DNA of 64,000 nucleotides from Flavipsychrobacter sp. (GTDB taxonomy: Bacteria > Bacteroidota > Bacteroidia > Chitinophagales > Chitinophagaceae). Numbering within the stretch: position 1 is the stretch's first letter; every line of letters begins with the position of its first letter. The DNA is taken from NCBI GenBank assembly GCA_016786615.1, contig JAEUVX010000002.1:558001-622000 (forward strand), in the 5' to 3' direction. Below are positions 34,998-43,254 of this stretch, one piece after another. The translations under genes were made by a program, and so were the position numbers. The notes under the pieces were generated by a model. It did not search any database, was not told the DNA's origin, and saw only the letters and a program-made list of their open reading frames with translations.

Positions 34998-35530
34998 GTG
35001 GCGAATTCAGCGGAAGGCGTTTTAATCCACCAACCAATACACCTGCACGCCCTACAACAGATGTAGCAAAAGAAGCCCTTTTCAATATTCTTGACAATCT
35101 GATAGATTTAGATGGCATCAAAGCCCTCGAACTGTTTGCCGGTACCGGCAGTATCAGCTACGAACTGGCATCACGTGGAGCAGCAGAAATAACACTTATT
35201 GAACGAGACCCGGGCAATCTTACCTTCATCAAAAAAACGGCTGCTGCATTAGGGATTACAGACAGGTTCAACATTGTACGCGGAGATGTTTTTAAGTTCT
35301 TGCAGAAAAATACAGAACAATATGACTTCATCTTTGCCGACCCACCATATGCATTAGAGAACATTGATGATATACCCATGCTGATATTCGAAAAAAAATT
35401 ACTTGTGCCGGGTGGTATATTTGTACAAGAACATGCCCCACGTAACGACTACCAGAAACATCCTAACTTTATACGAATGAAAAATTACGGAAGTACCGTT
35501 TTTACATTCTTCAAACAACCAAGCGAATAG
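34985..35530 (+). CDS. rsmD: 16S rRNA (guanine966-N2)-methyltransferase
   Basis: The 181-residue SAM-dependent methyltransferase acts on G966 of 16S rRNA. Diagnostic features are MRIIGGEFSGRRF at the N-terminus, RPTTDVAKEALFNIL, the SAM loop ELFAGTGSIS at 49-58 and the catalytic DPPY at 119-122. It overlaps the DUF3822 gene and is followed 3 bp later by coaD, forming a three-gene operon. This order is common in the phylum, and rsmD-coaD linkage is widespread in bacteria. Confidence 0.95.
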   Translation: MRIIGGEFSGRRFNPPTNTPARPTTDVAKEALFNILDNLIDLDGIKALELFAGTGSISYELASRGAAEITLIERDPGNLTFIKKTAAALGITDRFNIVRGDVFKFLQKNTEQYDFIFADPPYALENIDDIPMLIFEKKLLVPGGIFVQEHAPRNDYQKHPNFIRMKNYGSTVFTFFKQPSE

Positions 35531-35533
35531 ACT

Positions 35534-35992
35534 ATGCAACGTATCTGCTTATTTCCCGGCACATTCGATCCCATTACTCTCGGGCATGTAGATGTTATAA
35601 AACGCTCTGTTTCATTGTTCGACAAACTGATTATTGCAATCGGTATAAACTCTCAAAAAGCACCCATGTTCAGTATTGAACAACGTACTGCATGGATTGA
35701 AGAAATATTTAAAGATTATCCACAGGTAAGCGTTGCCAGCTATTCAGGCCTTACAATTAACTATTGCAAAGAAGTAGGCGCACAATATATGATACGTGGC
35801 ATACGCTATATAGCAGATTTTGAATACGAGAAAGCAATCGCAGATATGAACCGTATGCTTATGCCTGAAGTAGAAACATTATTTCTAACCTGTGCACCGG
35901 AATATTCTACAATATCATCTACCATTGTGCGCGATGTGATACGCAACAATGGTGATGTGAGTAAGATAGTACCTAAAGAAGTGAAGTTTTAA
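35534..35992 (+). CDS. coaD: Pantetheine-phosphate adenylyltransferase
   Basis: CoaD transfers AMP to 4'-phosphopantetheine, the penultimate step of CoA synthesis. The 152-residue protein has the nucleotidyltransferase signature FPGTFDPITLGHVDVI (the TLGH form of the TxGH motif), RGIRYIADFEYE in the middle and the second ATP-binding block EYSTISSTIVRDVI near the end. Length is normal for the family. Its 3' end overlaps the convergent YkvA-like gene by 4 bp. Confidence 0.95.
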   Translation: MQRICLFPGTFDPITLGHVDVIKRSVSLFDKLIIAIGINSQKAPMFSIEQRTAWIEEIFKDYPQVSVASYSGLTINYCKEVGAQYMIRGIRYIADFEYEKAIADMNRMLMPEVETLFLTCAPEYSTISSTIVRDVIRNNGDVSKIVPKEVKF

Positions 35993-36300
35993 GATTCCCC
36001 TTTCCGTTCCATTACTTTGGCACGAACATAGCGATGTGTTTCTGTCTGCAATCTTTTTATCAGCAATAATATTATAACGCCATCATCCAGCCAACCCAAT
36101 ATCGGAACCCAATCAAAATCGAATGGCAATATCACATAAGCCAGCCCTGCAAACAACAACCACTTACTCAAACCCGACATTTTATACTTACCCTGCCATA
36201 CGGCTTTAATCATACACCACATCGTTTTTCTGTTTTTTATCAACTGAAAGCCCGCCTGTATGTTTCCTGCTTTTCGTAATGGTGTAACCCTCGACATCAT
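35989..36300 (-). CDS. YkvA-family (DUF1232) small membrane protein
   Basis: The 103-residue protein has one hydrophobic hairpin, LLFAGLAYVILPFDFDWVPI then LGWLDDGVIILLLIKRL. This is the DUF1232 signature (YxxxPxD...P.LG.LDD). The basic N-terminus probably lies in the cytoplasm. The family is widespread but without an established role. It is convergent with coaD and appears monocistronic. Confidence 0.8.
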   Translation of the reverse strand: MMSRVTPLRKAGNIQAGFQLIKNRKTMWCMIKAVWQGKYKMSGLSKWLLFAGLAYVILPFDFDWVPILGWLDDGVIILLLIKRLQTETHRYVRAKVMERKGES

Positions 36301-36373
36301 CCGCTCCTTTTGATTACAAAATTACTGTCGTTATTGTTGCAAGTATGTTAAGGAATATCGTATATGGCGTTAA

Positions 36374-36405
36374 AAAAGCCTCTCCGTTGAAACGAAGAGG
36401 CCTGA
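36374..36405 (-). terminator. Terminator after the HmuY-like gene
   Basis: GCCTCTCCGT at 36378-36387 pairs with 36392-36401 (one G-U on the minus strand), followed on the minus strand by six T. Confidence 0.82.
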
Positions 36406-36425
36406 ACATTACGATGAATATTAGA

Positions 36426-37679
36426 TTATTTTACAATCAACCTTTGTTGTACTGCTCCCGCATCCGTTTGCAGTGAAACTATATACATGCCTGCTTGTAA
36501 TCCGTTAGCGGATACACGATGTTGGTATAAACCCGCAGTAGTTTGCAGTTCTTGTGTAAGCACTCGTTTACCTGTCATATCAAACAACGACAGCATTACA
36601 TTCCTGTTATTATTTTTTAAACTATAAACGACTGTTACATCCTGTCCAGTTGAAGGATTTGGATACAGTGCCAATGTAGCTACACGTTCCTGCACTTCAT
36701 TATTTATACCGGTACCTACTAATTCCTGTTTAGAGAATGACATAGTGCCACTACCTGTCATACCGCTGGTAAATTTTGTGAATATTACTTTCCAGATTGC
36801 ATTCTCTGCCGTTTCAATAAAATATACCAATGAATCTTTTACAACACCCATATTATTTTTCCAATCATAGCCAATTACATTAATAGGAGATTCGAAAGTA
36901 TGTGCACCATAATTAGTGTATGTGTTTTTATCACTCAGGTTACCAACCTGCGCTACACGTACACCACGATTGTGCAGCACACCTGTTACTGTATATGGTA
37001 TAGGTACAAAACCGGTATATTGTGTGAAGGTCAAATCCCAGTTACCTGCCGCAGGTTCTCTATCAATTGCTGCGCCATTTTGTATTGAGTAGTATGCAAA
37101 GTTTTTACCAGCATAATTTCCTTTTACGATAGTTGCGGTAGTTTCATTATTACCATCAAGGTCAGCATATTTAAACGTATATGTGCCACTGATTAATGAT
37201 TGAATCATTAGTTTTTTATATGCACCATTTCCCAGCTTGACGATATAAAAAGAATCAGCGGTTATTTTATGTGTACTCATATCATAAATACCCCAATCAA
37301 GATCAAAGCCATTATTCGGATCGGCATAATTACCCATTGCACCCAAAGCCCATGATGTATCCGAATTGTAGCGTGCCGTCCACGTACTCATTCCATTCGT
37401 ATCAACCGCACTTGCCCAACCTGTAGCAGTAGCTTTTGGATAGCCCCATAGCATCACTCCGCTGACACTGTTTATCATCACCGGCGATGTGATATCTTTC
37501 AGACTAAAAGCGATATCCCAATTATTTTTCGGCTGTGTACCCTGTTCATCATTTTTGAGGCTGTACCATACCTGATTAGCATAACCATTACCAAGTGTCA
37601 CACTATCATTTACCACGGTTTGTGCATTTGTTGTTGCTGAAGCAAGCAATGCCAACATTAAAAGTACCTGTTTTTTCAT
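36426..37679 (-). CDS. HmuY-like T9SS-exported protein
   Basis: The 417-residue protein has a signal peptide (MKKQVLLMLALLASATTNAQ). The body shows two related halves, each with a NWDIAF/NWDLTF block (QPKNNWDIAFSLKDI; AAGNWDLTFTQYTG) and the VWYSLKN strand, which resembles the HmuY heme-binding domain used for heme capture. The heme-ligand histidines of HmuY are not clearly identifiable, so heme binding is only possible. From about residue 336 a T9SS sorting domain follows (LYPNPSTGQ; LFDMTGKRVL; LQAGMYIVSL...RLIVK). A 340-bp hairpin-rich leader precedes it. Confidence 0.75.
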   Translation of the reverse strand: MKKQVLLMLALLASATTNAQTVVNDSVTLGNGYANQVWYSLKNDEQGTQPKNNWDIAFSLKDITSPVMINSVSGVMLWGYPKATATGWASAVDTNGMSTWTARYNSDTSWALGAMGNYADPNNGFDLDWGIYDMSTHKITADSFYIVKLGNGAYKKLMIQSLISGTYTFKYADLDGNNETTATIVKGNYAGKNFAYYSIQNGAAIDREPAAGNWDLTFTQYTGFVPIPYTVTGVLHNRGVRVAQVGNLSDKNTYTNYGAHTFESPINVIGYDWKNNMGVVKDSLVYFIETAENAIWKVIFTKFTSGMTGSGTMSFSKQELVGTGINNEVQERVATLALYPNPSTGQDVTVVYSLKNNNRNVMLSLFDMTGKRVLTQELQTTAGLYQHRVSANGLQAGMYIVSLQTDAGAVQQRLIVK

Positions 37680-38122
37680 CTTATATATTTGTAGTTAATT
37701 TCTCTATTTATATTGGTGATGGCCTATCCCGCCAGTAGTCTTAATCAGCAGATCTTGCTCCCCGCTTGTTTATACACTACACGGCAGGAACGGGCACACC
37801 ACTTACTTTGCGATAATATTGCAAAGCGTGTGCGTCGTACCTGTGACATAAGAAGTATAGTCGGAACGCTTAGGAGCAGGCAACGGTAGCTTTGTCATTT
37901 GCATAGCACAACACTTTACAAATCGCAAAAAGTTCTTCTGCGATAATAGTTATCGAATAATTTTTATACAAGGTTCGTTACCGACATAGTAACGATAAGG
38001 TGGGAGCAAGTGTTAATTCTGCTGCAAATATAGCATCACAAAAATGTACGCTGTTTGCACATTCGGGAAAACAGAGATGTTATTACAGTAGCATGACAAT
38101 AGGCTATTCACATACAGGGTAC
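37680..38122. other. 443-bp interval: long structured leader of the HmuY-like gene
   Basis: The interval separates two minus-strand genes, the Nudix gene upstream and the HmuY-like gene downstream. A possible -7 box TATATTTG lies on the minus strand at 38025-38032. Perfect stems occur at 37976-37981/37989-37994, 37941-37946/37950-37955 and 37806-37811/37821-37826, with CACAC/GTGTG closing the last one (37795-37799/37828-37832). GCGATAATA occurs twice (37810 and 37940). No ORF or known riboswitch core is seen. A classical terminator for the Nudix gene is not visible. Confidence 0.45.
38025..38032 (-). promoter_or_regulatory. Possible -7 element of the HmuY-like gene
   Basis: TATATTTG on the minus strand would give a leader of about 340 nt. 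No TTTG sits at the right distance upstream. Confidence 0.3.
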
Positions 38123-38755
38123 TTACCATTTATACCCAGCCTGTACCAATACTTCTCTGATAGCCTCGTATGATTTATATACAACAAAACGCAAGTCTTT
38201 TTCAGCAAGCCATTCAGCCTTTTCTATATTTTCTTCTGCCTGAGGCGAGAGTATATCTTTATTAGTGCCCACCATTTTATACCAGGAGGTACACTTCAGC
38301 AGGCTTTGACCATATTGAGAATATACGTGGTATGTATCACAGATTTTTTCGCCAAGCTTCAACTTAGTCAGTCCGGTTTCCTCACTTACCTCACGCATAG
38401 CACATTGAGCTATATCCTCTCCGTCATCCCGCTTACCTTTTGGCAGATCCCATTTTCCCCGACGATAAATCATCAGCACCGCACCATCCTCATTTACTAC
38501 CACTCCACCACCGGCATCAACAGGCTGATACAGTTCATATAATTGTTCCTGCAAAGATTTAGGAGAAACATCTTCAATAATAGCACCAAGTGTCCCCGAC
38601 TTTTCCAAATGTTGTAGCGCCAGCCTGAAATTTCGGCTGAAAGCCCCTGTAAATAACATATAACCACCCGCAATGGAGTGCGTTTCTACATAGCCGCGGG
38701 CATTTGTAGTAAGTATCAGGGGCTTGTTATTAACGTATATTTTTTGTGTGAACAT
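38123..38755 (-). CDS. Nudix hydrolase
   Basis: The 210-residue protein has the complete Nudix box at residues 107-129 (G-x5-E-x7-REVSEETGL), which coordinates metal for cleaving nucleoside-diphosphate-linked compounds. The N-terminal ~75 residues (MFTQKIYVNNKPLILTTNA) form an extra domain seen in Bacteroidetes Nudix proteins that sit beside pyrE, as here. The genes are divergent with only 50 bp between starts. The substrate is not predictable. Confidence 0.88.
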   Translation of the reverse strand: MFTQKIYVNNKPLILTTNARGYVETHSIAGGYMLFTGAFSRNFRLALQHLEKSGTLGAIIEDVSPKSLQEQLYELYQPVDAGGGVVVNEDGAVLMIYRRGKWDLPKGKRDDGEDIAQCAMREVSEETGLTKLKLGEKICDTYHVYSQYGQSLLKCTSWYKMVGTNKDILSPQAEENIEKAEWLAEKDLRFVVYKSYEAIREVLVQAGYKW

Positions 38756-38767
38756 CTGCTGGCTTAG

Positions 38768-38798
38768 TTTGTAAACTTATCTATTTGACGTAGGTTTG
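38768..38798 (+). promoter_or_regulatory. Consensus Bacteroidetes promoter of pyrE (TTTG-N19-TAGGTTTG)
   Basis: TTTG at 38768-38771, exactly 19 bp, then TAGGTTTG at 38791-38798, the best promoter in the window. It ends 7 bp before the pyrE ATG, so the leader would be about 3 nt. Confidence 0.75.
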
Positions 38799-38805
38799 AG
38801 CGGTT

Positions 38806-39435
38806 ATGAGTACACAAAAACATTTCGCCGAAAAACTATTGCAAATTAAAGCATTGCAGATAAACCTGCAAAAGCCCTACGTTTGGGCTTCAGGATGGAA
38901 CTCTCCGGTATATTGTGATAATCGAAAAGTATTGTCTTATCCTTATGTACGCGACTTTGTAAAAAGTGAACTGGCAAACATGGTTTTAGAGCATTTCCCG
39001 GACGCTGAAGTGATAGCTGGCGTAGCTACAGCGGGCATAGCACACGGTGTAATGGCTGCTGATTTGCTGAAACTGCCATTTATATATGTGCGCAGCAAGC
39101 CAAAAGAGCACGGCATGGGCAACCAGATTGAAGGTTATATGGAACCGGGCAAGAAAGTAGTTGTAGTAGAAGATTTGGTTTCTACAGGTAAAAGCAGCCT
39201 GCAGGCAGTTGATGCCATACGCGCTGCCGGCGGTGAGGTAATTGGTATGTGTGCGTTATTTACATACGGGTTTAATGCTGCTACTGATGCATTCCAACAG
39301 GCAAATGTACCACTGCATACCATCAGCAATTATACAGCACTTATGGAAGTTGCAGAAGATCAGAAACTGATAGCTACTGAACAAAAAGCATCTCTCGAGC
39401 AGTGGCGAATAGACCCGGCAGGATGGGGTAAATAG
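38806..39435 (+). CDS. pyrE: Orotate phosphoribosyltransferase
   Basis: PyrE joins orotate to PRPP to give OMP in pyrimidine synthesis. The 209-residue protein has the N-terminal helix AEKLLQIKALQIN, the YCDNRKVLSYP substrate loop (residues 36-46), the flexible loop KPKEHGMGNQIEG and the PRPP-binding VVVVEDLVSTGKSS at 118-131. The ATG at 38806 is fixed by the family N-terminus, yet the promoter ends at 38798, so translation probably starts at or within a few bases of the mRNA 5' end. Confidence 0.95.
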   Translation: MSTQKHFAEKLLQIKALQINLQKPYVWASGWNSPVYCDNRKVLSYPYVRDFVKSELANMVLEHFPDAEVIAGVATAGIAHGVMAADLLKLPFIYVRSKPKEHGMGNQIEGYMEPGKKVVVVEDLVSTGKSSLQAVDAIRAAGGEVIGMCALFTYGFNAATDAFQQANVPLHTISNYTALMEVAEDQKLIATEQKASLEQWRIDPAGWGK

Positions 39436-39439
39436 TTTG

Positions 39440-39505
39440 CTAGTTGACTTGTTAATCAATGTAATCTGTAAGAGTCAGTTTCAAACTAATTAACAAGTCA
39501 ACTAG
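39440..39505. repeat. Intergenic inverted repeat with 17-bp perfect arms
   Basis: CTAGTTGACTTGTTAAT at 39440-39456 and its exact reverse complement at 39489-39505 surround a 32-bp loop, between pyrE and the UbiA-type gene. The core TAGTTGAC is shared with the imperfect repeat at 32139-32225. It lacks a T-run, so it is not an ordinary terminator. Confidence 0.75.
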
Positions 39506-39529
39506 TCAACCAATCAACTAAACATAACC

Positions 39530-40480
39530 ATGTACTGGCTACAGCTGATAAGATGGAAAAACCTGACTATTGTTTTCCTGACGCAATTATTGGCGTGGGC
39601 ATGTGTCATATTACCAATAAAGCATTACAGTGACCAGACACTGTTACTTAATGGCAGGAATTTCCTGCTGATATCACTTTCTACAGTATTGATTGCAGCT
39701 GCCGGCTACATCATCAACGACTATTTTGATATTAAGATAGACGTCATAAACCGACCCGAAAAAATGGTGCTTGAAAAGCGGATACCATTAAAGTTTGCTA
39801 TAGTAATGCATACTGTATTGAACGTTATTGCCTTACTGATGGCAGCTTATGTAGCAAGAGATGCAGGACATTACAGCTGGCTTGTACTACAATTAGTATG
39901 CACAGTATTGTTATGGTTTTACTCCACTCATTTCAAAAAGCAGTTTATGATTGGCAATGTAGTGGTGGCATTGCTTACAGCATTCACCATCATCACACTG
40001 ATGCTGTACGAAACAGGCATGCATTATCTTGCCATGCAATCTGCTTTTATCATTACACCGGGTAATAAAATACCTAATCCCGTATGGGTATTAGGCATCT
40101 ACACCTGTTTTGCATTTACACTAACATGGATGCGGGAGATTGTGAAAGACATGGAAGACTTTAAAGGCGATGCACAAGAAGGCTGTATTACCATGCCTAT
40201 ACAATGGGGGCTGTTGAAATCAGCCAGATTTACACAAGCTTTGGGTATAGTCGCAATCATACCACTAATAATCGGCGCTGTAAAACTCATAAATGCTGAC
40301 TGGATAGTATTAGGTATATACACAATTGTATTACTGGCACTCCCAATTTTAGTTTGGATGTATTACCTACCCCGAAAAGCTACTTCTCACCATTATCACC
40401 TCATGAGCAGGTGGCTAAAAATCATTATGCTATCAGGCATTGGTTCCTTAATCATTTATTATTTTCAGGCACATGCATAA
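39530..40480 (+). CDS. UbiA-superfamily prenyltransferase
   Basis: The 316-residue protein has about eight or nine membrane helices and the two Asp-rich prenyl-diphosphate motifs: NDYFDIKIDVINRP (from residue 63) and the second one in REIVKDMEDFKGD (about residue 204). The RPEK/HH layout is like the (S)-2,3-di-O-geranylgeranylglyceryl-phosphate-synthase or hemeO/protoheme-farnesyl-like UbiA branch of Bacteroidetes; the acceptor cannot be fixed from sequence. The maf gene overlaps its 3' end by 8 bp. Confidence 0.85.
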   Translation: MYWLQLIRWKNLTIVFLTQLLAWACVILPIKHYSDQTLLLNGRNFLLISLSTVLIAAAGYIINDYFDIKIDVINRPEKMVLEKRIPLKFAIVMHTVLNVIALLMAAYVARDAGHYSWLVLQLVCTVLLWFYSTHFKKQFMIGNVVVALLTAFTIITLMLYETGMHYLAMQSAFIITPGNKIPNPVWVLGIYTCFAFTLTWMREIVKDMEDFKGDAQEGCITMPIQWGLLKSARFTQALGIVAIIPLIIGAVKLINADWIVLGIYTIVLLALPILVWMYYLPRKATSHHYHLMSRWLKIIMLSGIGSLIIYYFQAHA

Positions 40481-41033
40481 GATAATACTGGCATCGCAAT
40501 CGCCAAGGCGCAAACAATTAATGGAACTTGCAGAGTTACAGTTCGACATCATTATTGCAGATGTAGATGAGACTAACCCACCGGGGATGCAAGGTGATTT
40601 AGTGCCCGAATATCTTGCTAAAAAGAAAGCTTCAGCTATTGAAAAACAACTGCATGATGCTATTATTATTGCAGCAGATACCGTTGTATTACTTGACCAT
40701 GAGATACTTGGAAAACCCAAAGATGAAACAGACGCTATTAATATCCTGACCAAACTATCCGGAAGAAAACATGAAGTTGTAACAGGTGTTTGTATGCAGC
40801 GCAATCAGCAACAAATCAGCTTTTCAACAGTTACCGAGGTATATTTTCGTTCGCTGACGCAAGACCAGATAAAACACTATATAAGTAATTACAAGCCATA
40901 TGACAAAGCAGGTGCCTATGCTATACAAGAATGGATTGGCATGATAGGCATAGAGAAAATAAATGGCGACTATTACAATGTAATGGGGCTGCCGATTGGT
41001 GAAGTGGTTAAGAAATTAAGCCTGTTTAATTAA
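40473..41033 (+). CDS. maf: Maf-family nucleoside-triphosphate pyrophosphatase
   Basis: The 186-residue protein has the Maf opening IILASQSPRRKQLMEL, the central IIAADTVVLLDHEILGKPKDE, SGRKHEVVTGVC and the late YDKAGAYAIQE block, all conserved. Maf proteins hydrolyse dTTP/UTP or modified nucleotides and were first tied to septum inhibition. It is translationally coupled to the UbiA-type gene. Its last 18 bp overlap the convergent oxidoreductase gene. Confidence 0.94.
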   Translation: MHKIILASQSPRRKQLMELAELQFDIIIADVDETNPPGMQGDLVPEYLAKKKASAIEKQLHDAIIIAADTVVLLDHEILGKPKDETDAINILTKLSGRKHEVVTGVCMQRNQQQISFSTVTEVYFRSLTQDQIKHYISNYKPYDKAGAYAIQEWIGMIGIEKINGDYYNVMGLPIGEVVKKLSLFN

Positions 41034-42152
41034 GTCAGCCAATTGCCTGCCGGCATCACTTCCCAATGCCACACCCATCCCACCCATACGAAATGCACCA
41101 TACACACGGGTTGAGAATGCTTTGATAATTGGCTGTTTGGTTTTACCAAATGCCATAATACCTACCCAGCGTTGTGCAATACTGAAATCTGTTTCGGGAA
41201 GTATCACTGTTCGCATTTTTTCCTCAAGATCTTTTTGTATTAAATCTGTAAGTGCAAATACAGTTGTAGCCTCCCCTTCAAAATCAAGATTTCTGCCACC
41301 ACCTAGCAATACCCTGCCATCAATCTCGCGGAAGTAATAATAACCTTTATCAAAATGATATACTCCTTTAAACTTCAACCCTTCAATTGGATTTGTTATC
41401 AGCACTTGTCCCCGCCCTGGTATAACATCTTCATCCGGCAACAGTTGTGTTGTAAATGCATTCGTACAGATGCTTAATGTATCACAATGCAACTTTAGCA
41501 TTTCATCCCGTACAGGATCTGCTACCTGCACCACTACCTGTTTTTCTTCTTCATCAAACCGACATACCTCTGCACCTGTTTTTATCTCCACACCTTTCAT
41601 CAATGCATAATCCGTAAGTGCCCGCAACATTTTACCAGTGTGCAGTTCACCCTCACAAGTATTTTCAACCAGTGCCTTTACAGCATTTTTACTAAAGCCG
41701 AACTGTTCAATTTTGTTATTCATAAGCCTGAATGCAGGCTGTTTTGTAACAGGTAGTAGCAAGTCGTTGATGTCATCCATTTTTTCCAATGCACTCAGTT
41801 CTTTTTCACCTATCAATTCATAACTGCCATTATTTTTATAACCAATTGCTGCATCACCAAGCCTGCTACGCAGCAATTCCAATCCTTTTTTACGCCATTC
41901 ATATAGCTTCACAATTTCAGCTTCGCTGTTGTACTGTGTATCATCTAATATCTCCGTAAGGCTGCCCATACATGCAAACCCCGCGTTGCGGCTGCTGGCA
42001 CCTGTGGGCAACAGGCCACGCTCCAGCACTAATGCGGATTGTGCAGGGAATTTTTCTTTCAGTTCAATAGCTGTACTCAATCCCACAATACCGGCACCAA
42101 TCACAATATGATTATAACCAATAAAACTTTGTTGTTCCCAATAACTTAGCAT
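41016..42152 (-). CDS. FAD-dependent amino-acid/amine oxidoreductase (DAO family)
   Basis: The 378-residue protein begins with the FAD-binding Rossmann motif IVIGAGIVGLSTAIEL (about residues 16-31). GASSRNAGFACMGS at about 50-63, typical of DadA/glycine-oxidase-like enzymes, follows, and the C-terminal FRMGGMGVALGSDAGRQLADL closes the FAD site. It probably oxidises an amino acid or amine, passing electrons to O2 or quinone. No substrate clue comes from the neighbours. It is convergent with maf. Confidence 0.85.
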   Translation of the reverse strand: MLSYWEQQSFIGYNHIVIGAGIVGLSTAIELKEKFPAQSALVLERGLLPTGASSRNAGFACMGSLTEILDDTQYNSEAEIVKLYEWRKKGLELLRSRLGDAAIGYKNNGSYELIGEKELSALEKMDDINDLLLPVTKQPAFRLMNNKIEQFGFSKNAVKALVENTCEGELHTGKMLRALTDYALMKGVEIKTGAEVCRFDEEEKQVVVQVADPVRDEMLKLHCDTLSICTNAFTTQLLPDEDVIPGRGQVLITNPIEGLKFKGVYHFDKGYYYFREIDGRVLLGGGRNLDFEGEATTVFALTDLIQKDLEEKMRTVILPETDFSIAQRWVGIMAFGKTKQPIIKAFSTRVYGAFRMGGMGVALGSDAGRQLADLIKQA

Positions 42153-42197
42153 AGATACAAATGTGCAAATTATTCGCTAATCATGTAAATTGCCATT

Positions 42198-42701
42198 ATG
42201 AAAAAGTTATTCGTGCTATTAGCATTGTTGCCATTTGCAGCATTCGGACAAAAAACTGACTGCCAATTAGATATTTATGGTTGCTATGTACACACCATAA
42301 ATGCCTTAGCAAAAGGTACGGACGGCTTGGCCAATCTACATAAACAGATTGCAGGTTCAAAAACAAATGACATCTACGTAGCCAAGCAATACTTCACTAT
42401 CAACCTGCCGGAAAAAGTTGACAAATTGAACATCCACTATGAAGACATCAACGAACAAGCAACAGAACTATACAAACAGCAACAGGCAAAAAAAACAGGA
42501 TTAGCTTATATGACTGAGCTAACCATCACATCAGACACTTGTTATCTATGGGTAATGCCTGTACAACTTATAAAAGTTGACGGACAAATAGAACCGGACT
42601 ATCCGAATAAAGGATGCCGTATGAATTTCCTTGTCAGTAAAGAAACAGGAAAACTATGCTTCGTAAACGCCAACTGTCCACCGGCAGACAAAAAAGATTA
42701 G
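42198..42701 (+). CDS. Secreted protein of unknown family (first of a tandem pair)
   Basis: The 167-residue protein has a signal peptide (MKKLFVLLALLPFAAFGQ). I do not recognise the family. It shares a pattern with the next gene: a DIYGCYVHTINAL block near the N-terminus, IYVAKQYFTINLPEKVDKLNIHY in the middle, and CYLWVMPVQLIKVDGQ followed by a FLVSKETGKLCF strand. Several Cys (positions near 22, 29, 114, 136, 152, 159) suggest disulfides. It probably lies in the periplasm or outside. A 1-bp gap to the next ORF makes an operon certain. Confidence 0.7.
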   Translation: MKKLFVLLALLPFAAFGQKTDCQLDIYGCYVHTINALAKGTDGLANLHKQIAGSKTNDIYVAKQYFTINLPEKVDKLNIHYEDINEQATELYKQQQAKKTGLAYMTELTITSDTCYLWVMPVQLIKVDGQIEPDYPNKGCRMNFLVSKETGKLCFVNANCPPADKKD

Positions 42702-42702
42702 C

Positions 42703-43182
42703 ATGTTGAAAACACTGCTATTCTTACTGTTATTACCTGCTGTAGTTTCAGCACAAGCATCGCGGGATATGGAAATATGGCGGGAGACAGACTGCTATGT
42801 ACATGCCCTTCGTTACATCACAGAGACAAAAGGTAAAGTCAACGACACTTGCTATAAAATCCTTCCGGACAGTATCAGGGAGTTTTACATCGTAAGAACA
42901 TCATTCCTCAATAATTTACCCGATACACTGAATGGCTACCGGATACACTACATAAACCCCGACAGCAACCTTAGTTCAATTGTGCACAAAGGAAAAAACA
43001 TACCTGTTTATTATCTGGCTAAATGGCATCATCACCTTGATTATTACCAGTTTTGGGTGATGCAGGCAAGTATTAAAAGAAAAAAACTGCAATACGACAG
43101 AAAAGCTTATAAATTTCACTATTTCTATCATCAGGAGACATCAAAATTTGAATTTACACGTACCGAATGTGTAAGCTGGTAA
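42703..43182 (+). CDS. Secreted protein of unknown family (second of a tandem pair)
   Basis: The 159-residue protein has a signal peptide (MLKTLLFLLLLPAVVSAQ). It aligns by eye with the preceding gene: DCYVHALRYI versus GCYVHTINAL, FYIVRTSFLNNLPDTLNGYRIHY versus IYVAKQYFTINLPEKVDKLNIHY, and YYQFWVMQASIKRKKLQ versus CYLWVMPVQLIKVDGQ. The two are diverged tandem duplicates. It has a His/Tyr-rich segment (WHHHLDYYQF) absent from its neighbour. Function is unknown; nothing nearby points to one. Confidence 0.68.
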   Translation: MLKTLLFLLLLPAVVSAQASRDMEIWRETDCYVHALRYITETKGKVNDTCYKILPDSIREFYIVRTSFLNNLPDTLNGYRIHYINPDSNLSSIVHKGKNIPVYYLAKWHHHLDYYQFWVMQASIKRKKLQYDRKAYKFHYFYHQETSKFEFTRTECVSW

Positions 43183-43221
43183 CCTTTTTACTACGCATTT
43201 CCCTTTCAGTAGCTGTTTTCG

Positions 43222-43229
43222 TACTTTTG
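43222..43229 (+). promoter_or_regulatory. TAnnTTTG -7 element of leuS
   Basis: TACTTTTG lies 25 bp before the leuS ATG at 43255. Confidence 0.4.
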
Positions 43230-43254
43230 GCATCCCATATATACATTACATAGC

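Noticed and set aside
37690-38035. Cobalamin, TPP, FMN or SAM riboswitch in the HmuY-like leader; RNase P or tmRNA
   Set aside because: None of the core conserved boxes of these RNAs can be found on either strand, so only an unassigned structured leader is reported.
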